Assembly: GCA_015501055.1 (NCBI GenBank)
Contig: JADNYV010000648.1
Span: forward strand, 1 to 18,730
Length of the DNA stretch: 18,730 bases
Reading direction: 5' to 3'
DNA from: Mucidula mucida
Lineage: Eukaryota > Basidiomycota > Agaricomycetes > Agaricales > Physalacriaceae
The translations under genes were made by a program, and so were the position numbers. Within the stretch, counting starts at the first letter, position 1. The number at the start of each line of letters is the position of its first letter. Positions 9,087-16,740 of the stretch are shown one piece after another. The notes below the pieces were generated by a model. The model ran no database searches and was not told the DNA's origin. It was given only the letters and a program-made list of their open reading frames with translations.

Positions 9087-11983
9087 ATGTCTAATCAAGA
9101 GCCTCTTTCTGCAGATATTTCATGGTACATTTACAGTGCAGACGATGAGGTCCGAGAGTAAGCATGTACATTACTCGCTCGTGTTTATTGTTTCATATCC
9201 TACAGGCTCTTGTACCGTGTTCGAAGCATTAAAGGGATTCCTAATGAAACAGGTAGATCTGTGTACTGCCTTGGATCCACCAGGATCTTTGTTGGTCGCA
9301 ACTTTCTTAAAGAACAGAACGAATTTGACGCTCGGACGCTCGAAGCTGCCAACAAGATATTCATGTGTCGACTCTTGGATCTTGATGTCAGTATTCATCC
9401 TCCTCACTGCTCTGAACGTCCTAGATACTAATGTTTTCCCCAGGATGTTGTGTATACAGCCAGTCTCTCTTCCTCTCTTCGAGACGAACTTAAAGAGGCT
9501 GCGTCATATATCGCTTTCATCTCCTCCGGAGACCAATCGTACATTGAGCACTATTCGCTTGATATGGGTACCTTTGATGCTCGTACCACCTTGGACCAGC
9601 TACAGCATACAAGGTGCGCTGTAGCTGATACCAACGATGCCATCCATAGGCACTGTTTCAACAACATCAGTAGCGATTGCGCACAACCAGGTTTGCTTGA
9701 CTCCATACCCGCCTATGACGGTCTGTTACTTAGTGCGTGGCACGACGCGCCTGGACTACAGGCAGCTGGAGTCAATATCAGGTACTGACAACGTTCGTCT
9801 GATACTATGCAATCTCCAGCTGACCATCTTATCAGTTTTCGGCCCCGTTGGTCCTTGTACCCCACTGAAGCGAGCACAGCTGCAGAACTCGAGTGGCCAG
9901 TTATTGTTCCCGACGTCGTCTTCTCTGTGCGCGTCAGGCTCCCAGCACAGCTTGACTCCGCCCGTCGATTCCATCCTGGCTACGTCTTTTCAAACCGTTA
10001 TGAATCTGAAGAACGCATTGTCGATATCCCCATCCTCATTGTCGAATACAACAAAGCATACGCCGATTCGAATATAGATCTCCCAGGTATCGACCAGCAC
10101 AAGGATCATCTTATGGCCGCTATGACCACCGCATTTCCTTTGCACGCGGTGCTAGGTCTCAAGACTCCGGTGGCGGGGCTTTTGATCAACCATGAAAAGC
10201 TAGAGTCCGCATTTCTCGGCGTGCTTGCGGAGTCGCATAACCGGATGCTGGTACGTTTTCACTGTTGTGTTGGTACTCTTACTGAGCACTTGTAGCCGCA
10301 CATACACAATGTTGTCCTCATGGCGGATTCTTCTACAAGCGAAATTGCCAGGCCGCTGCTATTGCATACAGCATTGCATATCACGAACATACGGAATATT
10401 GTTACTAACCTCCGCGAAAGCGCGAGCTCCATCTCCGCTGAGATCATAGCCCTCTCTCAGGTCGAGGAATTACAGTCGGTCGACTGGCCAACGAGACGAA
10501 CACGGCTGGCCACTAGGCTGGAGCACACTCGGCGTGTACTTGACACCATGCATCCTTCGTCAGTAGTGGAGGACGTCCTGCTCAAGTGCGTTGAACCCTT
10601 TAAGCTAGACCGTCTTCTCAGATGTTCCATTGTTAGCTTTCTGTTTTCCCTTCCGCTTCAAACGGATATCGTCAAGTGGCTCAAGACCAGACAGTTGCTT
10701 GTGCATACAGGGACCACTAGCGCCATGTTACCCCGAGAATTTCACGACTGGATTGAGTTTTTTGAGCAACGCACTCGGATCGCGGATGAGTTCGGCGCGG
10801 TAAGTTCTAGTTCATGTCGAAGGCAGGCTAGTGGAAGACTGATACAATGTTCAGAAGCAAATCAAAGCCAGCAAACAAGGACTATCCTCTCGGGCCTATG
10901 ACCTTCTAGACCTCTTCACAGAGTCATATCACACCGCATCGATTTCTGGTGATCCCGCTCACGCAGCCACAGACACATCCCTTCCCTTCGACGTCAGATT
11001 CTCGTTGACCTTTTGCCTGTATGCAAGAGATCTCCAGGGGCTTGTTACTGATTCACATTTGATTTCGAATCATTGGACTGTTCTCTACAATTCGCTCTTC
11101 TCTTGCGCGTGGCGGCAGAACGACGAAGGAGTAGAAGTAGTCTTGCAGTAAGCCTTTCTTCATCAGTAGGCCGCGTTATTCATGTCCCATTCTCATAGAC
11201 ATAACACGTCATGGCTCATTCACCCGGACCTACGAATCCGGGATGCAGCCCACGAGATATCGCACCTCGAAGAACTCCACCCAAACTGCGCCTTTCTAAT
11301 CTGCCTCCCAGACGACCACGTTATTCTACGTAAACACAGGGGCTCGTACAAAGAAATCGCGCCTCTCATGCCTGATTTCACCGTCACTACGTATTCGAGC
11401 GACGACACCGGGATCCACTACGTTCAAATGCCGGTCCTCGTAGTCGAGTACATCTTGATACCGAATAACGCTAACGAGAGATCTAAGCACCTCGCGCATC
11501 TATCCATAGCGCTGCGAACTGCGCTCGCTCTTTGGGAACTCCATCATGTCAAGGCGCCTGTCATGGGCTTGCTTATCGATCGCAACATCGTAACGATGGT
11601 GTTAGCCTGGATTGACGATGAAGGACAGGTGAGTACTGACACCAAGTCAACGCCTCTTCAATACTGACTGAGGACACGACTAGTGTGTCATCCATGAAAT
11701 GGATTATACATTCAACGTGTTCAATCCGTACGACACGTTCAGGCTTTTTCGACTGGTGAAGGCTCACGGCTCGCAAGCCTTTGCGGAGCACGTATACTCA
11801 CTGATTGATGCGCATAAGTCAGAGGCTCTTGAGGAAGTGAGAGCTCGCGACTATGTGACATGGAGAGAGGCACGACCAAGTCGCCCGATTGCTCCAATCA
11901 ATGTCCGAGGCTGGAGAGTAGGCGTCCAGAATGAGACTTTTGAGCTAGACGACTCGGACGTGTCTGCGAGTGACTCCGAATAA
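9087..11983 (+). CDS. 843-aa protein with two tandem PD-(D/E)XK-like modules, 8 exons
   Basis: Predicted exons are 9087-9157, 9206-9386, 9444-9781, 9836-10250, 10296-10799, 10855-11147, 11199-11628 and 11684-11983. The seven GT..AG introns are 45-57 nt, every junction keeps phase, and the sum is 844 codons including the stop, so the gene appears intact. I do not recognise the family. Two segments look like diverged copies of one module. Module A has VPDVVF (Asp223), then IPILIVEYNKA (Glu267), then LKTPVAGLLIN. Module B has MPDFTV (Asp660), then MPVLVVEYIL (Glu684), then VKAPVMGLLID. PD...(I/V)VEY followed by a P.V.GLLI strand resembles a PD-(D/E)XK core, but the Lys of ExK is Asn in A and Ile in B, so catalysis is doubtful. 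The C-terminus is acidic and Ser-rich (DDSDVSASDSE). No signal peptide or membrane segment is evident. Confidence 0.85.
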
Positions 11984-12459
11984 TGTAGCATGTAAATATA
12001 GATTGTGGTTTGAATGAAGATTCATTAGAGTGTTAGATTCGACATAGACAGAAAGAATGAAACAAGAGCCGTCCTACACCGAGCCGGAGTCGTCGAGGGC
12101 AAACCCTAGTTCTAATTATGGTAGAGGAGAAGGTTCGGAGTATGAGTCTATCTGAATGGATCCTCGCCTAACCCAACGGGCATTCCTCAAGATGCGTCTC
12201 GTTATAACGCGACAAATGGCTGAGCGTGGCTGATCATGCCTCTGCAACGACATCAGAGACGACCCGAATCCTGACGGTGGCGGCGACATACCTCCATCGC
12301 ACATGGGCGACTTGTCGTAAATTAAGCCTGCGAGAACCTGACCGACACTGATGTTGCAGCGCTTGACCGATTAGATGACGCTTGACAGGTTGCAGTGGAT
12401 CTAGACGGGTAGGAGCTGGGATAGACGGCGTATATACGGGTGTGTTTCAATAAATAGAC
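11984..12459. other. Downstream stretch with a possible short ORF
   Basis: This holds the 3' flank of the 843-residue gene. A 32-codon ORF starts at ATG 12057 and is followed in frame, after TGA, by a 25-codon stretch starting MDPRLTQRAFLKMRL. Together they may be a fragment of an old gene with a nonsense codon. Nothing identifies the product and it may be chance. Confidence 0.3.
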
Positions 12460-12960
12460 ACTGCCGTTAGGTGTAGCGCATTAACTCCAATTCACGGCTC
12501 CAGTCCGGTAAAAGCTGGCTGGAGAGAGCACCCGCGAGATAGGACAGATATCTGTTCTCTTCGAGGTCAAGCCTGTTCTTCGAATGACGGGCGGATATAG
12601 CGCAAAGGATAACGGTGATCAGGTGGCAGCGAAGTCGGCGGGTCGATGTCCGACTGGGTAAACGCGAGATATCGAGAACATGATGAGCTGGAGTCAAGGG
12701 CAATGTAGTGCCAAAGGACAGCATGTTGTGTTCGAAGAGAAGCCCGCGGGATGACTATGTCGTGAATCAAGCTGACGAGAGCCGACTGGTGCAAATAGAG
12801 TCAAGCTCTTCCCAGCAATGGCAGATATGGGTCTGACGCTCCTACTGAAAGAAGATTAGACATAAAAGCAAGCATATGAAATAACGACTGACTTGAATGC
12901 GGTTCAAACCCTTGTAGACCTCCTCCTGCCTTGCCATATAATCAACTCAATAGCCGCTGT
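12460..12960 (-). pseudogene. Gene remnant related to the 4396-5830 remnant
   Basis: Reading leftward, GGCAGGAGGAGGTC encodes RQEEVYKGLNRIQ and ends at a GTCAGTCG donor near 12891; an acceptor TTTCAG follows near 12845. The same exon end (GGCAGGAGCAGGTC, encoding QEQV) and donor (GTCAGTCG) occur near 5753-5790 in the decaying gene on the same strand, so the two look like paralogues. After the intron the protein-like stretches (LIHDIVIPRASLRTQHAVLWHYIALD; LEENRYLSYLAGALSSQLLPDW) are in different frames with stops between. No product is recognised. Confidence 0.35.
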
Positions 12961-13213
12961 CCTATTTACCCTGTTCACGGGCCAAAAGATTGGCCATGAA
13001 ATCAAGCGATAACATCAGGTGAACGCGGAAAAGAGTGTCAACGTGGGGTAGAGTGGGTATGGACGAACACGTAGCGCGTCTGGTGCACGGAGTAGTCGCT
13101 GGTCCTCTACATCTGCCTCGACGTTGTTTCTTTGACCGCTATTTACTCATAATATTTCTAGTACTCGTTGTATGATGTGCCTATGTTCTTCCAAAGTGTT
13201 TGTAAATATAAGT
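12961..13213. other. No gene seen
   Basis: This is mixed non-coding sequence left of the hAT insertion, with A/T-rich sequence at 13140-13213. No frame, repeat or RNA signal was found. Confidence 0.5.
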
Positions 13214-13221
13214 ATAGCGTC
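13214..13221 (+). repeat. Target site duplication of hAT copy 1, left
   Basis: ATAGCGTC here is repeated exactly at 15271-15278 on the other side of the element. Eight bp is the diagnostic length for hAT insertions (also P and KDZ-type). Confidence 0.9.
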
Positions 13222-13239
13222 TAGAGATGGACACGAGTC
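13222..13239 (+). repeat. Left terminal inverted repeat of hAT copy 1
   Basis: TAGAGATGGACACGAGTC pairs with the right end at 15 of 18 positions; mismatches are at positions 6, 7 and 11, and position 18 is ambiguous. Confidence 0.85.
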
Positions 13240-13425
13240 CATACTCGAGTATATTCGGACTCATCGTATGAGTAACTCTTACCTCAAACCCAATACTCAA
13301 GACTCGAGTCTTCACTCGAGACTCTACTCGAATATCTACTCTACTCGAGAGTACTTCATGAGTCTCGAGTATTCGAGTACTCGAGTACGATCCGAGTATA
13401 CTCGAGTATACTCACGTATCAGCAA
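13240..13425 (+). repeat. Left subterminal motif array
   Basis: Seven CTCGAG palindromes, most within ACTCGAGT, plus many ACTC/GAGT half-sites are packed into about 190 bp. Such arrays near hAT ends usually bind transposase. The self-complementary motifs could also fold into hairpins. Confidence 0.8.
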
Positions 13426-13478
13426 GCAAATTCAAACATAAAGACAGTGAAGATTAAAGTAAGTAGGTCGTAAGTGTA

Positions 13479-14105
13479 TCAAGTTATATCCATATCAGTA
13501 GCATCCATATCAGTAGTATCCTGAGGTGAAGAAGCAGGCTTGCGCCGTCGAACCAAAACTACCTGCTCAATCGTTTCATAGAGATCATCGTCATCATCGT
13601 CAATCTCAACATCACCATCATGACCCGTGTCAAACTCTGAGACAGGATCCATACCATCGCGGAAATCAGAAAAGTCCATCTCCTCCGACTGTGCAACAGC
13701 CTTGCCCTTCCCCTTCCTCTTGGTCCACAAGTTCTCCTCAACATCATCCCCATCCTCGTCAACCACCTCATCCTCGTCAACCACCTCGTCCTCCTCGACA
13801 ACCTCATCCTCCTCGACAACCTCCTCGACAACCTCCACCTCTGAATCGGAAACATCCATCGGTGCAGCATCCTCCGAGGAATCGTCACCTCCGTCTGCGT
13901 CTGCATCCGAATCCGTCCAGTCGGTCGAGAGGTCCTCATTCAAATCCTTCTTCCGTAACTTCCGATTGTGCAAGAACTTCGCAATCTTCTGCTCGGGGAC
14001 AAGATCCTCAATGGCAAGCCACTGTCCAAGTATCGTGGTCTCTCGAATTGAGTCCGCAGCGAGATTGTGTCGGTTCAATGCAGGTGTGGATTTTTTCTCT
14101 TCTAT
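13479..14105 (-). CDS. Acidic cargo ORF in hAT copy 1 (no clear start)
   Basis: The frame is open from 14105, just after an in-frame TAG, to the stop at 13479, about 208 residues; the first in-frame ATG is far inside. The N-terminal ~50 residues look globular (TTILGQWLAIEDLVPEQKIAKFL, then HNRKLRKKDL). A long Asp/Glu block follows with a repeated VVEEDE/VVDEDE pattern, then a basic NLS-like KRKGKGKA and a second acidic stretch. Acidic tails of this kind are common in nuclear and chromatin proteins, but no family is recognised. With a stop but no start it may be the last exon of a captured gene, or need an upstream exon I cannot find. The Pro/His-rich and Ser-rich frames on the opposite strand are its shadows. 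Confidence 0.5.
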   Translation of the reverse strand: MEEKKSTPALNRHNLAADSIRETTILGQWLAIEDLVPEQKIAKFLHNRKLRKKDLNEDLSTDWTDSDADADGGDDSSEDAAPMDVSDSEVEVVEEVVEEDEVVEEDEVVDEDEVVDEDGDDVEENLWTKRKGKGKAVAQSEEMDFSDFRDGMDPVSEFDTGHDGDVEIDDDDDDLYETIEQVVLVRRRKPASSPQDTTDMDATDMDIT

Positions 14106-14716
14106 CTATTTGACTTGAAATAACCCTGTCGCTCTAGGGCTCTGTCGACCTGTCCAACCTTTCTACTGCGTCGGCGACTTGGCAAGGAGAACAGCTACAA
14201 CCGAATGTTTTACCTGCTCAGCATGTTTGCCGGGAAATTCTTTGGGAGTTATTCGAGACCAATTTCCGCTACGAGTTCCTCGCGCTCGACCGCCTTTGCT
14301 ACGACCTCAAGCCCGTGGGCTTCAACGATCCGCAACCTGACACGGAGCTTGGGCAAGCAGTGCCTTACGACAATTTGGATGCCTCGTCTTTCGGTGACCG
14401 CCAGATGCAGATTCTCGGTGCACTTTTCAACGGCCGAGTCGTCCCGGAGAGCATTGACTGGGGTCGGATGGGGCTGGCGGCAGCAACGTTTACGGGACGC
14501 GCGTCTGTCCTGGCTGCTTTGTACCGGGTGATGCGACGCTGGTGTCGTGTTCCACCAATGCCGGCGGGAACTTCACAGGCCGCTCACAAGTTGATCTGTG
14601 GCTCTCTGATGTCAGAACGGGAAATGCGGACTGTTGAGTACGGATTAGCTGAGTACTATGTGGACTGTTACGTTACAGTTTTCGGGCGCGCACCCCTTCT
14701 TCCTCACGGACTGTAG
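14078..14716 (+). CDS. Spliced cargo ORF in hAT copy 1, ~194 aa, unknown
   Basis: An open frame begins right after the AG at 14136-14137 (CTCTAG, preceded by an in-frame TAG) and runs to the stop at 14716, 192 codons. A donor (CAG then GTGTGG) at 14084 gives a 54 nt intron, typical of this genome, and the two codons before it read ATG CAG, so the smallest model starts at 14078. The exon before the intron could be longer. The product contains REILWELFETNFRYEFLALDRL, a convincing amphipathic helix, then ESIDWGRMGLAA, ASVLAALYRVMRRWCRVPP and REMRTVEYGLAEYYVDCYVTVFG. I do not recognise a domain; it is not a hAT transposase. Its 5' end overlaps the 5' end of the acidic ORF on the other strand by about 27 bp, so the two are divergent. 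Confidence 0.55.
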
Positions 14717-14777
14717 AGTATTCGTTTTTGTGGACGATTTTGTAGTTTTTTTGTATATTAGATGTATCATACTCTTC

Positions 14778-14824
14778 ACCTGATGCGTCGTATGCGTCGC
14801 TTCGCAACAGTACTCGCATCAGGT
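14778..14824 (+). repeat. Hairpin downstream of the plus-strand cargo ORF
   Basis: ACCTGATGCG (14778-14787) and CGCATCAGGT (14815-14824) form a perfect 10 bp stem with a 27 nt loop, about 60 bp after the stop codon. It could act in transcript 3' end formation or be incidental. Confidence 0.55.
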
Positions 14825-14934
14825 TTGTTTGTAGCACAACATTTTGTATGGCCTTCATGGCCTTTGTCCTTTTTTTTGCTAATGGCATTTTACCTAATTA
14901 TGTGTGATCTGGACTGAAATTGTATAATGAATAT

Positions 14935-15020
14935 GCCCTTTTGGCGCAGTGGTTATACTCGTTGTTGTGCTGATGCACAGAAATGGCTGAGCTCCGTGGG
15001 TTCAATGCTCACGGGGTTCA
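14935..15020 (+). ncRNA. tRNA-like sequence with pol III A and B boxes
   Basis: TGGCGCAGTGG (14942-14952) matches the tRNA A box and GGTTCAATGCT (14999-15009) the B box, 57 nt apart. A T-arm folds: GTGGG / TTCAATG / CTCAC at 14996-15012. The acceptor (GCCCTTT with GGGGTTC) pairs poorly, the D-arm is weak, and the anticodon region folds as TGTGC-TGAT-GCACA rather than with a normal 7 nt loop. It is therefore unlikely to be a working tRNA; a tRNA-derived SINE head or a tRNA pseudogene inside the transposon is more likely. Confidence 0.55.
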
Positions 15021-15034
15021 TTTTGTTCAAAAAA

Positions 15035-15252
15035 TATATATTAGGAGCTGAATACTCACGAATACTCACGAATATAAGAATACTCATGAGTATTCACGAA
15101 TATTTATGAGTATGAGTCTATCGAGTATTCGTGGCCCCAAACTGAAACTCTAGACTCACCATAGACTCTAGACTCTACTCTACTCACGTGCGAGTATACT
15201 CTTGGCTTGCATGATGAGTATGAGTTTATTCGTGAGTACTTTTTTTATTCTA
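15035..15252 (+). repeat. Right subterminal motif array
   Basis: Repeated ATACTCACGAATA, GAGTAT and GAGTATGAGT units and their reverse complements crowd the last ~220 bp before the right terminal repeat. They share the ACTC/GAGT core with the left array but lack the full CTCGAG palindrome. Confidence 0.75.
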
Positions 15253-15270
15253 TACTCGCGTCCGACTCTA
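15253..15270 (+). repeat. Right terminal inverted repeat of hAT copy 1
   Basis: The sequence ends ...CGTCCGACTCTA; its reverse complement begins TAGAGTCGGACGCGAGT, matching the left end. Confidence 0.85.
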
Positions 15271-15278
15271 ATAGCGTC
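15271..15278 (+). repeat. Target site duplication of hAT copy 1, right
   Basis: ATAGCGTC, an exact copy of 13214-13221. Confidence 0.9.
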
Positions 15279-15456
15279 TAGGTAAACTATAACAAGACGA
15301 AACGTTTGGCCTCCAACGTCGCGGCCCTCGCATTTCTCTTCCCGACGCGTCTCTCACCCGTTCGGTCGTTCGGACGTCGCTCGCCCAGCTCTGTCGTTCG
15401 CTCGCTCCGCTCGCTCACTCCATCGCTGGCCTCGCTCCGCCCTCTCTCCCTCTCTC
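15279..15456. other. CpG-rich, pyrimidine-rich stretch of unknown origin
   Basis: Dense CGCTCGCTC, TCGTTCGG and CTCTCCCTC motifs make this stretch unlike the A/T-rich sequence on both sides. A 63-codon ATG frame exists but looks like low-complexity translation. The left 25 bases were the target flank of the hAT insertion. The stretch ends abruptly at the RT palindrome at 15457. It may be part of another element or a simple-sequence expansion. Confidence 0.4.
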
Positions 15457-15662
15457 GGCAGCGTTTCGAACAAACTGTGGCCTGTTTGAGCCCTTAGTCA
15501 TGTTCTTCGGACTTACAAACTCGCCAGCCACCTTCCAATTGTTCATGAATCACATTCTGAAGGAGTTGATTGATGAACAATTGGAAGGTGGCTGGCGAGT
15601 TTGTAAGTCCGAAGAACATGACTAAGGGCTCAAACAGGCCACAGTTTGTTCGAAACACTGCC
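15457..15662. repeat. Near-perfect 90 bp palindrome in gypsy RT sequence
   Basis: Arms 15457-15546 and 15573-15662 are exact reverse complements except for one C/T difference near the outer end. The loop is 26 nt (15547-15572). The left arm plus loop reads as RT on the plus strand ([19 protein letters not shown], then [17 protein letters not shown]); the right arm reads as the same RT motif on the minus strand. The plus-strand RT piece is cut at 15457. Confidence 0.95.
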
Positions 15663-16740
15663 TTCCATTTGTCACCTTCTTTGATTCGGATGTTGTTGTA
15701 ACCCAATTGGACATCCATCTTTGTAAACCATGTCGCTTCCTTCAGCTTGTCAATAAGCTCCTGGATCAATGGCAAGGGATATCGGTTTCTGATTGTCATA
15801 TTGTTCAATTTCTGATAATCCTGCACTGATCGCAGGCTTCCGTCCTTCTTCTTGACAAAGAAAAAGGGTGACACCATAGGTAAAATTAATGGCTGTATAC
15901 GTCCCGTGTGTATGTTTTCCTCCAAGAACTTGTCTAACGCCTTCTGCTTGGATGGGCTAAGGGGATAAACCTTGCAGTCGACCGGCTTGGAACCAGGCGT
16001 GAGTTCTATTGCGTGATCCCAGGGTCTTTGCTCTGGCACTTTGTCAAAGTCCGCCTTGCTGAATACATTGGAAAATTCCTCAATGTAAGGTGCAGCAGCG
16101 GATGAAGGCTGTTGTAATCTCAGCTTTTCATTGCTTGTGCAAAAATTGTCCCAGTCCATTCCAGAACAAACACTCTCCCTCTTCCAGCTTTTCTCCTACA
16201 TCTTCTCCTTCATCTTTTGATAAATTGTATTGGTGTAAATAGCCGCAGCAATTGTGGCTCAATTAAAAGTCAACATGGAGGTTCAGTTGATTGTGGAATT
16301 GTGATATCATAACCAATCTAACCCCAAAAAGATGCTTATTTTGCCAAGGTTGGTGACAGCCAACTCAATCTTTTTGGCGTGATCACCAATTTTCATCCGG
16401 ACCTCCACAAAACCTTTGATCACCCCTCCCTTGTTTAGGGTTCCATCCACATTATAGACAGGGAGCTTGACTGGTAACTCCTTGATCGGGAGTCTGTTCT
16501 TTTTGACAAATTCTTTATTGATGCAAGAACCCGTTGCTCCACTGTTGAGGAGGGCACTCATTTCCCATTCAGAGCCTGTGTGCACGCTCTCTATGGTTAC
16601 TTGGAGTTTTATGTCTTGCCCCTTTGTTCCTTGGATGTACTTTCTTGACTTTTTCAACTCTGTCACAACTTCCACTGCAGCTTCCTTTGTCAATGCTCTG
16701 ATTGCCATCACTTTCTCCTCTGTTGCTTCTCTCAGAAAGA
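15573..16740 (-). pseudogene. Ty3/gypsy pol fragment (protease to RT), inactivated
   Basis: Reading leftward: a Gag/protease junction (ATEEKVMAIRALTKEAAVEVV), an aspartic protease (MSALLNSGATGSCINKEF, then FLGLDWL), a linker, then RT from the N-terminal region (VSPFFFVKKKDGSLRSVQDYQKLN, YPLPLIQELIDKL, WFTKMDVQLGYNNIRI) to [14 protein letters not shown], where the palindrome ends it before the YxDD catalytic motif. Four in-frame stops lie between protease and RT, starting (5' to 3' on this strand) at 16309, 16285, 16261 and 16198, without any shift of frame. The protease active site is NSGAT instead of DSGAT. The stops fit CGA or TGG changed to TGA by transitions. The fragment is dead. Confidence 0.9.

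Larger units (their letters stand above)
13222..15270 (+). mobile_element. hAT-like non-autonomous transposon, copy 1 (2049 bp, complete)
   Basis: The element begins TAGAGATGGACACGAGT and ends ACTCGCGTCCGACTCTA. The reverse complement of the end matches the start at 15 of 18 bases, and both fit the hAT terminal rule YARNG. A perfect 8 bp duplication, ATAGCGTC, flanks it. Both ends carry dense short CTCGAG/GAGTA motifs, as expected for transposase-binding subterminal repeats. No transposase (no BED finger, no hAT dimerisation region) is encoded, so movement would need a helper in trans. The interior holds an acidic ORF on the minus strand, a spliced ORF on the plus strand, a hairpin and a tRNA-like unit. 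A second copy starts at 17094 at a constant offset of 3872 bases and looks identical throughout, so transposition is recent. Confidence 0.88.

Noticed and set aside
9136..10901. Apparent breaks between several overlapping ORFs suggesting a frameshifted pseudogene
   Set aside because: All breaks vanish when seven GT..AG introns of 45-57 nt are removed, leaving one phase-consistent 843-residue frame.
13240..13425. CRISPR-like repeat array
   Set aside because: Repeats are short, irregular and palindromic with no regular spacers, and the genome is eukaryotic; subterminal transposon motifs explain them.
13526..14118. Long Pro/His-rich and Ser-rich plus-strand ORFs in the hAT element (repeated in copy 2)
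   Set aside because: They are the complements of the Asp/Glu codon repeats of the minus-strand ORF; their composition is a by-product of those repeats.
14935..15020. Functional tRNA gene
   Set aside because: Acceptor stem pairs poorly and no standard 7 nt anticodon loop with a preceding T can be formed.
13222..15270. KDZ/Zisupton-type rather than hAT classification
   Set aside because: 8 bp duplications also occur there, but the TAGAG...CTCTA ends fit the hAT rule and no KDZ or cysteine-cluster coding is present. Without a transposase the choice stays provisional.
15306..15497. 63-codon ORF in the CpG-rich stretch
   Set aside because: Low-complexity Arg/Ser/Leu translation that runs into the RT palindrome in the wrong frame.
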